Shown: positions 18,317 through 26,830, numbered from the stretch's first letter. The stretch is 64,000 nt of DNA from Acidimicrobiales bacterium (GCA_034521975.1 JAXHLR010000009.1:124001-188000), one strand, 5' to 3'. The notes: generated by a model from the letters alone, not told the origin. Numbers and translations: made by a program.

Positions 18317-19189
18317 TCACCGAACCTTGGCCCGGCCGAACTGGGCCTGGAGCCAGTCGGCGACGCCGTTGAAGCAGAAGACGGTCAAGAAGACGGCGAG
18401 GCCGGGGAAGAGCGACACCCACCACTGCCCAGTGGTCATGTTCTGCGCTCCGGTCTGGATCATCGCACCCCAGCTGGCCTCCGAGGAGGTGATACCGATT
18501 CCAAGGAACGACAGCGCGGCGATCACGACCACCGCGTGGGCGACCGCCAGCGAGGCCTGGGCAAGGATCGTACCGGTCATGTTCGGGAGCAGGTGACGGA
18601 ACATCACGCGCAGATCACCGGCCCCGATGGCATGAGCGGCTTCGATGTACCGGCTCTCCCGGATGCTCAGCCCCTCGCTGCGTACCAAGCGGATGAAACG
18701 GGGGACGTTGATGATGGCGATGGCCATGACGATGTTGTTGAGGTTGTTGCCCATGAGACCGACGATGGCGATTGCCAGGATGAGCAAGGGGAACGCCTGG
18801 AAGACGTCGAGCGCCCGCACGATGCGTTCGCCCCACGGACCCTTCCGCGATGCCGCCAGACCGAGGGGGACACCCACGACGAGGGAGCCGAACATTCCGA
18901 TGACCGCCAGCGGAACGTCGAGCGCAGCCGATGCGACCAGACGGCTGAACACGTCGAGCCCGAAGCGATCGGTCCCGAGCCAGTGGTCGGCCGACGGAGC
19001 CTCGAGCACCCGGCTGGAGTCGGGACTGCCGGGATCATGGGGCAGCGGAGCGAAGAACCCGGCGAGCACCATGACCACGATCACACCGAGCGGTACGACG
19101 AGAGCCCAGGGGATGCGACGTCTGCGTGGGCCAGATGTGTCGGTCGGTACCTCGCCGCCGGTCGCTGAGGTCGTCTTCATGTCAGTCAT
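18317..19189 (-). CDS. oligopeptide-type ABC transporter permease (DppC-like)
   Basis: 290-residue permease with a cytoplasmic N-terminus, one helix at about residues 28-48, then the family's core helices. It includes the DppC hallmark DRFGLDVFSRL and the EAA loop EAAHAIGAGDLRVMFRHLLPN. I took the ATG at 19189, overlapping the end of the other permease gene by 8 bp; an ATG nine bases further in (19180) is equally possible. It forms the membrane channel with the DppB-like subunit. Confidence 0.88.
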   Translation of the reverse strand: MTDMKTTSATGGEVPTDTSGPRRRRIPWALVVPLGVIVVMVLAGFFAPLPHDPGSPDSSRVLEAPSADHWLGTDRFGLDVFSRLVASAALDVPLAVIGMFGSLVVGVPLGLAASRKGPWGERIVRALDVFQAFPLLILAIAIVGLMGNNLNNIVMAIAIINVPRFIRLVRSEGLSIRESRYIEAAHAIGAGDLRVMFRHLLPNMTGTILAQASLAVAHAVVVIAALSFLGIGITSSEASWGAMIQTGAQNMTTGQWWVSLFPGLAVFLTVFCFNGVADWLQAQFGRAKVR

Positions 19190-20198
19190 AGTCCACCCGA
19201 GGGTCGAGCGCTGCAACGAGCATGTCGAGAGCGATGAAGATCAAGAGGGTCCCGAGGCCCGCGATGACGATGAACCCCTGCACCGCGGGGATGTCGAGCT
19301 GGAGGATCGAATCGATCGCCCACTCACCGAAACCGCCCCACGAGAAGATCGTCTCGACGATCGCAGCACCACCCGTGAGCGCGGCGAGCAGGATTCCCCC
19401 ATAGGTGAGGATCGGCGTGCGTGCCTGACGGAAGGCATAGATCAGTACCTTGCGCTCCGACAAGCCCGACGCTCGCGCGAACTCGACCTGCTTGGACTCC
19501 AGAGCCGGCAGGAGGGACGCGATCGTCGTCTTGGCGAAGTACGAGGAGTAGTAGATCCCGAGGGTCAGCACCGGAAGGATCGAGTGGGAGAGAGCGGAAC
19601 GCAACGTCGCCCACTCTCCTTGGATGATCGAGTCGAGGATCAGCGCGCCGGTGACGCGGTCGGGGGCGGACTCGAGCAATCCGAGACGGCCGACCGGAGC
19701 GGGCGCCCACCCCACCAGGTAGAAGAGGCCGTAGATCAGCAAGAGTGCCAGGAAGAAATCCGGGATCGACTGGAACACCGTGATCACCGTGCGCGACGCC
19801 CGATCCGGCGCCCGATCGTGCCAGTACGCGGCGATCGTGCCCAGCCCGATCCCGGTCACGGTGGCGAGGGCGAGCGACAGGACGACGAGCTCGAGCGTGT
19901 TCGGTAGGAACCGACCCACCTCCGAGGTGATCTCACGGTTGGTGTAGAAGGACCGCCCCAGGTCCCACTGGACGAGGTCACCCAAGTAGTCGACGTACCG
20001 GTCGAACATGGGCTGGTCCAGCCCGAGGCGCGACTCGATCTCCGCGATCTGCTCCTCCGATGCGGCTGGTCCCGCGATGACGCCGACCGGGTTGCCTGGC
20101 AGCACGTTCACCAGTAGGAACGCCAGGGTCACAACGACGAACATGGCGACTGGGAGGAAGAGCAACCTCCGGCGGCCGTATCGCAGCACTCGCTTCAT
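19182..20198 (-). CDS. oligopeptide-type ABC transporter permease (DppB-like)
   Basis: 338-residue permease that opens with the family's N-terminal helix (LLFLPVAMFVVVTLAFLLVN) and the LPGNPV motif. Later come the EFARASGLSERKV loop and a conserved C-terminal LDPRVDY. The ATG at 20196-20198 overlaps the stop of the amidohydrolase gene (ATGA), so translation of an enzyme and the transporter is coupled. That supports a shared substrate pathway. The open frame extends far upstream without family character, so the longer start is rejected. Confidence 0.9.
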   Translation of the reverse strand: MKRVLRYGRRRLLFLPVAMFVVVTLAFLLVNVLPGNPVGVIAGPAASEEQIAEIESRLGLDQPMFDRYVDYLGDLVQWDLGRSFYTNREITSEVGRFLPNTLELVVLSLALATVTGIGLGTIAAYWHDRAPDRASRTVITVFQSIPDFFLALLLIYGLFYLVGWAPAPVGRLGLLESAPDRVTGALILDSIIQGEWATLRSALSHSILPVLTLGIYYSSYFAKTTIASLLPALESKQVEFARASGLSERKVLIYAFRQARTPILTYGGILLAALTGGAAIVETIFSWGGFGEWAIDSILQLDIPAVQGFIVIAGLGTLLIFIALDMLVAALDPRVDYD

Positions 20199-20836
20199 GA
20201 TGAGCTCCCCAAGAGAACGGACTCGGCCTCCGCCAGATCGATCACATCGGCGTACTTCGCGTCGAGGTCGAACAGCGCCGCGTCGTGGGGCGCAGGGTGA
20301 CGGTCCCCGCATGCCTCGGCGACCACGAGGGGAATGAACCCGTGCTGCATTGCGTCCAGGGCGGTGGCACGGACACACCCGCTGGTCGACAGGCCGCCGA
20401 TCACCAGCGTGTCCAGACCCAGGATCGTCGACGACGAGGCGAGGGAGGTGCCGAAGAAGCCACTGGCGTACTGCTTGGTGACCACGACCTCGTCGTCGCG
20501 AGGTTCGAGCCCGGGCGGCGGCGCGGCCAGCGGGTTCCCGCTCGTGAAGCACTCCAGTCCGGGGACCTTGCGCCGAAAGAGCCCAGCGTCGAGGGGCCCA
20601 CGCAACTCGATGCGCGTGTGCAGCACCGGTCGGCCGGCCCTCCGCGCCTGGGCGAGCAGGCGTTCGCATGCCTCGACGGCATGCTCCGCCCCCTTTCCGG
20701 CGAACAGCGGCGAGCCAGGTTCGAGGTACGCCATGCTCAGATCGACGAGCAGGAGGCCGGGGTGAGCGCCCGATCCGAGCCTGACGCCGAACCGACCGGC
20801 GCCATAGTTCGCTTCCAGATCCGAGTCGGCGGACAT
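20195..20836 (-). CDS. isochorismatase-fold amidohydrolase (N-carbamoylsarcosine amidase/RutB-like)
   Basis: 213-residue cysteine hydrolase. The triad is visible: Asp32 in VDLSMAYLEPGSP, Lys121 in VTKQYASGFFGT, and Cys154 in STSGCVRATALDA. This layout is shared by N-carbamoylsarcosine amidohydrolase, ureidoacrylate amidohydrolase RutB, maleamate amidase and biuret hydrolase, all of which split a carbamoyl or amide bond. In an island with a dihydropyrimidinase and HyuAB, hydrolysis of an N-carbamoyl (ureido) intermediate is the best guess, though inferred. The start ATG (20834-20836) lies 1 bp after the CoA-transferase stop. The exact substrate cannot be read from sequence. Confidence 0.85.
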   Translation of the reverse strand: MSADSDLEANYGAGRFGVRLGSGAHPGLLLVDLSMAYLEPGSPLFAGKGAEHAVEACERLLAQARRAGRPVLHTRIELRGPLDAGLFRRKVPGLECFTSGNPLAAPPPGLEPRDDEVVVTKQYASGFFGTSLASSSTILGLDTLVIGGLSTSGCVRATALDAMQHGFIPLVVAEACGDRHPAPHDAALFDLDAKYADVIDLAEAESVLLGSSS

Positions 20837-20837
20837 C

Positions 20838-22052
20838 TCAGATGACCCCTCCTGCTCGCAGGGTTCGCATCGTGTCGTCATCGATACCGAGGATTTCACC
20901 GAACACCTCGTCGGTGTGCTCGCCCAGCTCCGGTCCGACCCACCGAACCGAACCGGGCGTCGACGAGAGGCGGGGAGCGACGTTCTGCATCGGGAACTCG
21001 CCGAACTCGGGATGGGGCAGCGTGACGATCGCCTCGCGGGCATGGTAGTGCGGATCCTCGAGCATCTCGGGAGCCCGGTAGACCTTCCCCACGGGTACCC
21101 CGCAGTCGATCAGGTGGTCGACGAGGGCGTCGGCCTCCCACCGCTCGGACCACTCGGAGATGAGCGCGTCGAGCTCACCTTGGTTCTGCCCGCGGGCGGT
21201 GTGGGTGGCGTACCGGTCGTCCTCTGCCAGCTCGGGGCGGGATATCGCATCTGCGAGCCGCTGGAAGACCGTGTCCTGGTTGGCGGCGATCAAGACCATC
21301 TTGCCGTCGGAGGTGGGGTAGACGTTGGAGGGCGCGATGTTGGGGAGGATGGCTCCGGTCCGCTCCCGAACGTAACCCCCGAGCACATACTCGGGAATGA
21401 GCGACTCCATCAGCGCGAGCACCGCTTCGTAGATCGCCGAGTCGACCACCTGACCCTCGCCGGTGCGGTCTCGTGTCCGCAGGGCGAGCAGCGCTCCGAA
21501 CGCGGCGAACGTCCCCGCCAACGAATCGCCGATCGAGATCCCCGTACGGCTGGGCGGGGTCGACGGGTCGCCGACGATGTAGCGCAGACCACCCATGGCC
21601 TCACCGATCGCCCCGTAGCCGGGCTGGCTGGCGTAGGGCCCACTCTGGCCGAACCCCGAGACGCGAACCATGATGATCCCGCGATTGACCGCCTTGAGAT
21701 CCTCGTAGCCGAGGCCCCAGCGCTCCATCGTGCCGGGCCGGAAGTTCTCGACCACGACATCGGCCTCGCTCGCGAGGTCGCGCAGCAGGCGCTGCCCGTC
21801 TTCAGAGCGGAGGTTCAAGGTCACGCTCTTCTTGTTCCGTCCGACCACGGGCCACCATAGGGATCTACCGTGTGGCTTCTCCCGTCCCCACTCCCGCATC
21901 GGGTCGCCGGAACCGGGAGGCTCGACCTTGATGACCTCGGCGCCGAAGTCGGCAAGGAGCTGACCGCAGAAGGGGCCCGCCAGCAACGAGCCCATCTCGA
22001 GCACCCGTACACCTTCTAGTGGGGGCACGGCGTCACCCTGCCTCGCCATCAT
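20838..22052 (-). CDS. family III (CaiB/BaiF) CoA-transferase
   Basis: 404-residue class III CoA-transferase, which moves CoA between acyl-CoA and a free acid through an aspartyl-CoA thioester. Visible are the N-terminal LEMGSLLAGPFCGQLLADFGAEVIKVEPP, NKKSVTLNL, VVENFRPG, and the probable catalytic Asp176 in SIGDSLAG. Two ATGs are adjacent; 22052 has GGGAGG at better spacing. It is first in the minus-strand transporter operon and is divergent from a lyase gene, with two operators between them. It probably activates the acid that the lyase cleaves. Relatives act on carnitine, formate/oxalate, glutarate, HMG and itaconate. Confidence 0.9.
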   Translation of the reverse strand: MMARQGDAVPPLEGVRVLEMGSLLAGPFCGQLLADFGAEVIKVEPPGSGDPMREWGREKPHGRSLWWPVVGRNKKSVTLNLRSEDGQRLLRDLASEADVVVENFRPGTMERWGLGYEDLKAVNRGIIMVRVSGFGQSGPYASQPGYGAIGEAMGGLRYIVGDPSTPPSRTGISIGDSLAGTFAAFGALLALRTRDRTGEGQVVDSAIYEAVLALMESLIPEYVLGGYVRERTGAILPNIAPSNVYPTSDGKMVLIAANQDTVFQRLADAISRPELAEDDRYATHTARGQNQGELDALISEWSERWEADALVDHLIDCGVPVGKVYRAPEMLEDPHYHAREAIVTLPHPEFGEFPMQNVAPRLSSTPGSVRWVGPELGEHTDEVFGEILGIDDDTMRTLRAGGVI

Positions 22053-22103
22053 CACTGCCTCCCTCGCGCGCCCTGGCGCGGCATCGATCAGCAATCGGGG
22101 CGT

Positions 22104-22111
22104 TGTATACA
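22104..22111. promoter_or_regulatory. GntR-type operator site 2 in the CoA-transferase/lyase divergent promoter
   Basis: GTTGTATACACC carries the TGTATACA palindrome. It is 51 bp ahead of the CoA-transferase start and 23 bp centre to centre from site 3, about two helical turns. Cooperative binding of two regulator dimers is therefore plausible. Confidence 0.7.
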
Positions 22112-22126
22112 CCGATCTTCCGCTAT

Positions 22127-22134
22127 TGTATACA
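22127..22134. promoter_or_regulatory. GntR-type operator site 3 in the CoA-transferase/lyase divergent promoter
   Basis: ATTGTATACACC is identical to site 2 over TTGTATACACC. It lies 76 bp ahead of the lyase ATG, and the lyase gene is followed by the FCD regulator gene. This is a natural autoregulatory position. Confidence 0.7.
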
Positions 22135-22210
22135 CCAGTGCAGCGTTCCCAAAAATCGCGACGGTGATGACCGGACTCCGGTCCTGACCCACCACCTGGA
22201 GGCCCTACGA

Positions 22211-23131
22211 ATGGATACATCACAACGTGACATCGAGATCGTCGAGGTGTCCCCCCGGGACGGGCTGCAGAACGAGACCACCCTGATGACGACCCCGGAC
22301 AAGGTCGAGCTCATCGAGCGCGCCATCACCGCCGGTGCGCGCCGCATCGAGGCCACAAGCTTCGTGCACCCCCGGATCGTCCCGCAGATGGCCGACGCCG
22401 AAGACGTGCTCGCCGCCGCGCCACGATCCGATGAGGTGAGCCTCATCGGCCTCACCCTCAACGCGAAGGGGTTCCAGCGGGCCGTCGCCGCTGGAGTCGA
22501 CGAGGTCAACTTCGTGGTGGTGGCCTCCGACACCTTCAACCGCGAGAACCAGGGTGTCGGCACCGACGAGTCGATCGCGGTCTGGCGCGAGATCGCCGCA
22601 CTCGCTGCCGAAGCAGGGCTTGGGACCAGCGTCACCGTCGCGGCCGCCTTCGGGTGCCCCTTCGAGGGAGAGGTCCCGGTCGATCGGCTGATGCACGTAG
22701 TCGATGCGATCCTGGCCTCGCCGCCCGACGAGTTGGCCCTCGCCGACACGATCGGTGTCGCTGTACCGACCCAAGTGTCCGAACGCCTTCGCGCGATCGG
22801 AACGGTTGCTGGCGACATCCGGCTGCGCTGCCACTTCCACAACACCCGCAACACCGGGATGGCCAACGCGGTCGCCGCGGTCGAGAACGGAGTTCGGGTT
22901 CTCGATGCCAGCATCGGCGGGATCGGGGGATGCCCCTTCGCGCCCGCGGCCACGGGTAACATCCCTACCGAGGACCTCGTCTACCTGCTTGAGCGGATGG
23001 GGCTCTCGACCGGGATGGATCTGGGGGAAGTATGCGATGCCGCGACGTGGCTCGGAGAACGGCTTGACCAGACAGTGCCTGGGCTGCTCAGCCGGGCTGG
23101 CGGGTTCCCCCCAGACCCCGACGCCCACTGA
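22211..23131 (+). CDS. hydroxymethylglutaryl-CoA lyase-like protein
   Basis: 306-residue HMGL-like TIM-barrel lyase. Expected residues are present: SPRDGLQNE with Arg16 and Asp17, metal ligands His208 and His210 in CHFHN, and the active-site loop GIGGCPFAPAATGN with Cys241 and Asn250. These match HMG-CoA lyase, which splits HMG-CoA into acetyl-CoA and acetoacetate. Homologues can cleave other 3-hydroxyacyl-CoAs. Next to the CoA-transferase it probably handles a CoA-activated hydroxyacid made in the island. The ATG at 22211 is preceded by GGAGGCCCT. The regulator gene follows 39 bp later. Confidence 0.88.
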   Translation: MDTSQRDIEIVEVSPRDGLQNETTLMTTPDKVELIERAITAGARRIEATSFVHPRIVPQMADAEDVLAAAPRSDEVSLIGLTLNAKGFQRAVAAGVDEVNFVVVASDTFNRENQGVGTDESIAVWREIAALAAEAGLGTSVTVAAAFGCPFEGEVPVDRLMHVVDAILASPPDELALADTIGVAVPTQVSERLRAIGTVAGDIRLRCHFHNTRNTGMANAVAAVENGVRVLDASIGGIGGCPFAPAATGNIPTEDLVYLLERMGLSTGMDLGEVCDAATWLGERLDQTVPGLLSRAGGFPPDPDAH

Positions 23132-23170
23132 TCGACCCACGACCGGGCGACCACAAGGAGACTGACCGCC

Positions 23171-23860
23171 GTGGGACGAGCAGCCGATCTTGCCTACGAC
23201 CAGATCCGAAAGCACATCCTCGACGGCACCTACCCAGCTGGGTTCCACCTCAAGGAGGAGGTGATCGCCAGCTCCGTGGGCGCGAGCCGCACGCCGGTGC
23301 GCGAAGCGCTCAGCCGCCTGAGCAGTGAGAGTCTCGTCGACTTCGTGGCCCACCAGGGCATGTTCGTAGCCAACTGGGCCACCGAGGATCTCGACGAGAT
23401 CTTCGGCCTGCGGGCTCTGCTCGAGAGCTACGGGTGCCGCCTCGCGGCACAAAGGATCAGCACCGAGATGATCAACAAGCTCGACGCGCTCGCCTGTGAG
23501 ATGAGCCGCGCCCATGGATCCGACGGCGAGGCGGCCACCGACCATATTGCGACCCTGAACAACGAGTTCCACCAGGTGCTGATCGAGGCGAGTGGGAACC
23601 GGCGCCTGGTGTCGATGGTCCGTCACATCGTGGCTGTCCCACTGGTGCACCGGACCTTTCACCGATACGACGAGGAGGCGCTCAACCGCAGCCTGGCCAG
23701 CCACCACGAGCTGGTGATCGCGATGCGGGAGCGCGACCCGGACTGGGCAGCCTCGATCATGCAGTCGCACATCCTCGCCGCCCGAGCCACGTTGCGGACC
23801 GGCGCCGCGGCGGCCACCCACCCGAACGGCGAGGCCACGCAGAACGAGCCACTCAGCTGA
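23171..23860 (+). CDS. GntR-family (FCD) transcriptional regulator of the island
   Basis: 229-residue regulator. An N-terminal winged helix (residues 5-70; TPVREALSRL is the recognition region) is followed by an all-helical FCD ligand domain. Candidate metal-binding His residues lie in NNEFHQVL, SHHELV and MQSHI. FCD proteins bind carboxylate effectors and short palindromes of TNGTNNACNA type. The repeated TTGTATACAC sites beside this gene and in other promoter gaps of the island fit this. It probably represses until a pathway acid binds. It starts at GTG 23171 behind AAGGAG. Its last 8 bp overlap the convergent flavoprotein gene. Confidence 0.9.
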   Translation: MGRAADLAYDQIRKHILDGTYPAGFHLKEEVIASSVGASRTPVREALSRLSSESLVDFVAHQGMFVANWATEDLDEIFGLRALLESYGCRLAAQRISTEMINKLDALACEMSRAHGSDGEAATDHIATLNNEFHQVLIEASGNRRLVSMVRHIVAVPLVHRTFHRYDEEALNRSLASHHELVIAMRERDPDWAASIMQSHILAARATLRTGAAAATHPNGEATQNEPLS

Positions 23861-25259
23861 GCGCCTGCCCGAGCACGCGCCCGAAGCCCAGGGCGGGAGT
23901 TACCGCCATGCCACCGCAGAACGCGCGGCCACTCGTCGCCCCCATTCCGATCGCCTCGCCGATCGCGTACAGGCCGGTTGACATCGAACCGTCACCCCGG
24001 CGAACCTCGAAGTCGGCCCCCACGCCAATGCCGCCGAACGTGCACAACACCGCGGCCGGGGTCTGGATGGCATAGAAGGGCGGCTCGGCGATCGGTGCAA
24101 GCAGCACGGAGCGGCCCAACCGATCCTTCTTGTGCCGAACCCCGTCGTTGAACTCCCCGACGGTCGCCACAAGCCCGCCGGGATCGATCCCTGCTCCTTC
24201 GGCGAGCGCCTCGAGCCTGTCGGCGCTGACCACCAGATCCCCGCGCCGTCCTCGTTCCCGCAGCTCGTCGTTCGACCACTGGCGGACCAGCGGAGCGTCG
24301 GCATCGAGCGCCGCATCGTCGAACACCACCCACATCGTCGAGCCCGGCTGGGCCAGCGCCGCGTGCTCCTGGGTGGTGACATCCACGAGATCCTCGGCCA
24401 CGAACCGCTGGCCGAGGCGGTTGACCCAGATCTCGCGAGGCGGACGCTCCGCCGCGGTGAGGTGCAACATCGCCGTCCAGAAGTCGACCCGCCCAGAGCC
24501 TGGCGGCTGCTCGATCAGACCCAAACGCGGCGTGTGGAGCTCGCCGTACCGCACCTCGGCCCCCAGAGGGTGAGCCAGACGGATGGCGTCACCGGCGGAG
24601 GTCTCCATCGCGTTGGTCACGAGCCGCCGTCCTCCCGGCGTGAGCTCGTCGAACAGATCCGGGGCGGAACCGTACCCCCCGGTGCAGAGCACGACAGCAT
24701 CCGACTCGACCGTGTACGTGCCCGACGCCCCGTCGAGGACGACACCGTCGACGCGTCCGCCTCGCTCCTCGAGACCGACGACAGATGTCGACAGACGCTG
24801 CTCGATTCGGCCAGCAGCGACCGCCTCGTCCCACAGTGGTCGCATCGTCTCGAGGATCGACCGCCCCTTGCGGAGCCCCCAGAAGGTGCGGGGCCGCGAG
24901 TAGGGGGTGTGCCCCCGGTAGATCGCCGGCGTGGCCGGGTCGAAGTCGAACCCCAGGTCGTCGAGCCAGTCGAGGGTACGGGGTGCCTCTTCCACTGCCA
25001 TGCGGACGAGGACCGGGTCCGCCCGCCCTCCACCGATGGCCATCACGTCGTCGTAGTGCAGTTGTGGTTCGTCTTCGATGCCGGCCTCGCGCTGGCGCCT
25101 CGACCCCGCGGCGCTCATGTGCCCGGCGCTGACGTGGAGCGTTCCACCGATCTCGGCTGCGCGATCGACGACGAGGACTCGAGCGCCCTTGGCGGCTTCG
25201 ATCGCACAGGGGATCCCGGCGGTGCCTGCGCCGACCACGACGACGTCGTAGCGAGTCAT
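23853..25259 (-). CDS. FAD-dependent oxidoreductase (fumarate reductase/ketosteroid dehydrogenase superfamily)
   Basis: 468-residue FAD_binding_2 flavoprotein. The dinucleotide loop GAGTAG is at residues 10-15, followed by GGTLHVSAGHMSAAG, and the C-terminal FAD region contains GLYAIGEAIGMGATSGRAFCGG. Relatives either oxidise a C-C bond next to a carbonyl or reduce an activated double bond (urocanate, fumarate). No signal peptide or heme site is present, so it is soluble. It is the last gene of the BMC operon, and its ATG overlaps the alpha/beta-hydrolase stop (ATGA). It may carry out the redox step on the ring substrate. Direction and substrate are unknown. Confidence 0.82.
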   Translation of the reverse strand: MTRYDVVVVGAGTAGIPCAIEAAKGARVLVVDRAAEIGGTLHVSAGHMSAAGSRRQREAGIEDEPQLHYDDVMAIGGGRADPVLVRMAVEEAPRTLDWLDDLGFDFDPATPAIYRGHTPYSRPRTFWGLRKGRSILETMRPLWDEAVAAGRIEQRLSTSVVGLEERGGRVDGVVLDGASGTYTVESDAVVLCTGGYGSAPDLFDELTPGGRRLVTNAMETSAGDAIRLAHPLGAEVRYGELHTPRLGLIEQPPGSGRVDFWTAMLHLTAAERPPREIWVNRLGQRFVAEDLVDVTTQEHAALAQPGSTMWVVFDDAALDADAPLVRQWSNDELRERGRRGDLVVSADRLEALAEGAGIDPGGLVATVGEFNDGVRHKKDRLGRSVLLAPIAEPPFYAIQTPAAVLCTFGGIGVGADFEVRRGDGSMSTGLYAIGEAIGMGATSGRAFCGGMAVTPALGFGRVLGQALS

Positions 25260-26053
25260 GGCCGTGCCTCCTCGTCGAGGCGCCCGGTGACGAAGTCGGC
25301 GACGATGCGACTCCACTCCTCGGGCAGTCGCCACGGGAGCTGACCGGTGGTATCGGTCAACGTCATCCGTCGGGCGTCCGGGCGCAGCTGCAGGGCCATC
25401 TCGTCGCTCTGCACCAGCAGATCGCGCGACGCCGTGAGCAAGAGGATCGGATACGTCGACTCGGCGAGAACCGGTGCCGGGTCGTGACGGAACGCCGCGT
25501 TGTACGCCCAGTTGTACCGCTCGAACACCGACGCGATGTTCGCCACCGACAGGTTGAGCAGCTCGGGAGGCTGCTCCCACAAACGTTCATAGCGCGCCCA
25601 CAGGTCCATCAGGTGACGGCCCTCGGGATCGACGGGCAGGTCTGGCGCCCAGTCGTCGAGATAGCGCTGACGGGTCGCGTCGTCGAACAGGGCTAGGCCG
25701 GACACCACGGCATGGGTGGCTCGCTCTCCGGCGAGGCGTGCCACCTCGAGCGCGATCGACGCACCGGTGTGCTGACCCACCACGGCGAAGCGGTCGACAC
25801 CCAACTCGTCAGCAGCATCGAGGAGCAACCGCGCGTAGTCCGGGATCTCGAGCGGATGCTCGGGGGGATCTGACATGCCGTAGCCCGGCGTGTCGAAGGC
25901 GACGACGCGCGCTCGCCGGCCGAGGTGAGGCAGGGCCCGCTCGTAGACGTTCGAGTTCTGGGGCGATTCGTGGAACAGCAGGATCCAGGGACCGTGGTCC
26001 CCGGCGCGACGGACGTGCACCTGCTTGCCCTCTGGGCCGACATAGGCACGCAT
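25256..26053 (-). CDS. alpha/beta-hydrolase fold protein lacking the canonical Ser and His
   Basis: 265-residue alpha/beta-hydrolase fold. The nucleophile elbow, normally GxSxG, reads GQHTG (residues 93-97), so His95 stands in the serine position. The acid Asp211 is kept in TASRDLLV, but the usual C-terminal catalytic His (GHxP) reads GQLP with Gln238. The fold features around HESPQNSNVYERA and DTPGYGMSDPP are intact, so this is not a decayed gene. It may be a non-hydrolytic member (lyase, cofactor-free oxygenase or binding protein). It is coupled to the flavoprotein gene downstream and lies 29 bp after the BMC-H gene. Function unknown. Confidence 0.8.
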   Translation of the reverse strand: MRAYVGPEGKQVHVRRAGDHGPWILLFHESPQNSNVYERALPHLGRRARVVAFDTPGYGMSDPPEHPLEIPDYARLLLDAADELGVDRFAVVGQHTGASIALEVARLAGERATHAVVSGLALFDDATRQRYLDDWAPDLPVDPEGRHLMDLWARYERLWEQPPELLNLSVANIASVFERYNWAYNAAFRHDPAPVLAESTYPILLLTASRDLLVQSDEMALQLRPDARRMTLTDTTGQLPWRLPEEWSRIVADFVTGRLDEEARP

Positions 26054-26082
26054 GTGTACTCCTCTTTGGTCGGGAGAGACGG

Positions 26083-26508
26083 TCAGGTGGTCGGCGGCGT
26101 GCGGCGCGAGCGGGAGGCCGGTTTCTCAGCCGAGCGCGTGGATGCACGCTTGGCGGGCTGCTTCGCCGGCTGCTTCGCTGGGCGCTTGGCGGGCTGCTTC
26201 GCGGGACTGGGCGACGACCGGGACTGCGACGAGGGGAGCAGCTCGAGCGTCTCGGGCTCGGGCCGCCCGAGCACAGTGATGACCGCTGTCGATCCGAGCT
26301 GGGAGACCACGCGAACTCCTTCGTCGAGTGCAGAACGCACCGATGCGATGTCGCCGGTGATCGCCACACTCACCAGGCCACCACCGACGATCTGTTGGGA
26401 GAGCAACTCGACCGGTGCGGTCTTGAGCATGGCGTCGAGGGCGGAGATGGCGAACGAACGCCCGAGAACCTCGAGGACGCCGACTGCGCCCGCGGGATGG
26501 GTCGGCAT
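26083..26508 (-). CDS. BMC-H shell protein with a basic Lys/Pro/Ala C-terminal tail
   Basis: 141-residue microcompartment shell hexamer protein. Residues 6-88 are a standard BMC domain, including AISALDAMLKTAPVEL and a GGG pore loop at residues 42-44. Residues 93-141 form a low-complexity tail with repeated AKQP/AKRP units (about 103-121) and further Arg/Lys residues. Plain BMC-H proteins are about 90-105 residues. The tail could bind cargo, nucleic acid or neighbouring shell tiles. The ATG at 26508 has GAAGGAG nearby. It lies 3 bp after the BMC-P gene. Shell identity is certain; the role of the tail is not. Confidence 0.92.
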   Translation of the reverse strand: MPTHPAGAVGVLEVLGRSFAISALDAMLKTAPVELLSQQIVGGGLVSVAITGDIASVRSALDEGVRVVSQLGSTAVITVLGRPEPETLELLPSSQSRSSPSPAKQPAKRPAKQPAKQPAKRASTRSAEKPASRSRRTPPTT

Positions 26509-26511
26509 CTT

Positions 26512-26799
26512 CTACTCCTTCGTGTAGTCGAACCAGCCGTCTGATTCGATCCGATCAACGATGGCCACGATCGTGGCGTCGACCGGCGCTCCTTCGGTGC
26601 TGGGTGTCCGTGCTGCGGCACCGCCGGTGACGACGAGGACCACCTCTCCCCTACCGGCGCCGACCGCGTCGACGGCAGTGATGACGTCGCCAGTCGCGCC
26701 GTCCTCGGTCAGCGACGCCACCAGCAGCAGCTTCTTGCCCACCAGCGCGTCGAGCTTGGCCGTGCTCACCGCAGTGCCCACGACCTTTGCGATCCTCAT
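26512..26799 (-). CDS. BMC-P pentameric vertex protein (EutN/CcmL family)
   Basis: 95-residue vertex protein that caps the icosahedral corners of a microcompartment. Family landmarks are MRIAKVVGTAVSTAK at the start, KKLLLV, VDAVGAGRGEVVLVVTGGAA and the final PVDATIVAIVD. The length is normal for EutN/CcmL. It is the only pentamer gene seen in the window, which is enough to close a shell. It lies between the BMC-T gene (31-bp gap) and the tailed BMC-H gene (3-bp gap) on the same strand. The start has GAGGGAGAG just upstream. Confidence 0.95.
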   Translation of the reverse strand: MRIAKVVGTAVSTAKLDALVGKKLLLVASLTEDGATGDVITAVDAVGAGRGEVVLVVTGGAAARTPSTEGAPVDATIVAIVDRIESDGWFDYTKE

Positions 26800-26830
26800 C
26801 GATCTCTCCCTCGTTCGGTACTGGACCCGC

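Noticed and set aside
26135-26215. Repeated GGCGGGCTGCTTCGC-like units, possible minisatellite
   Set aside because: They are the coding sequence of the AK(Q/R)P tail of the BMC-H protein and stay in frame, so they are reported as a protein repeat.
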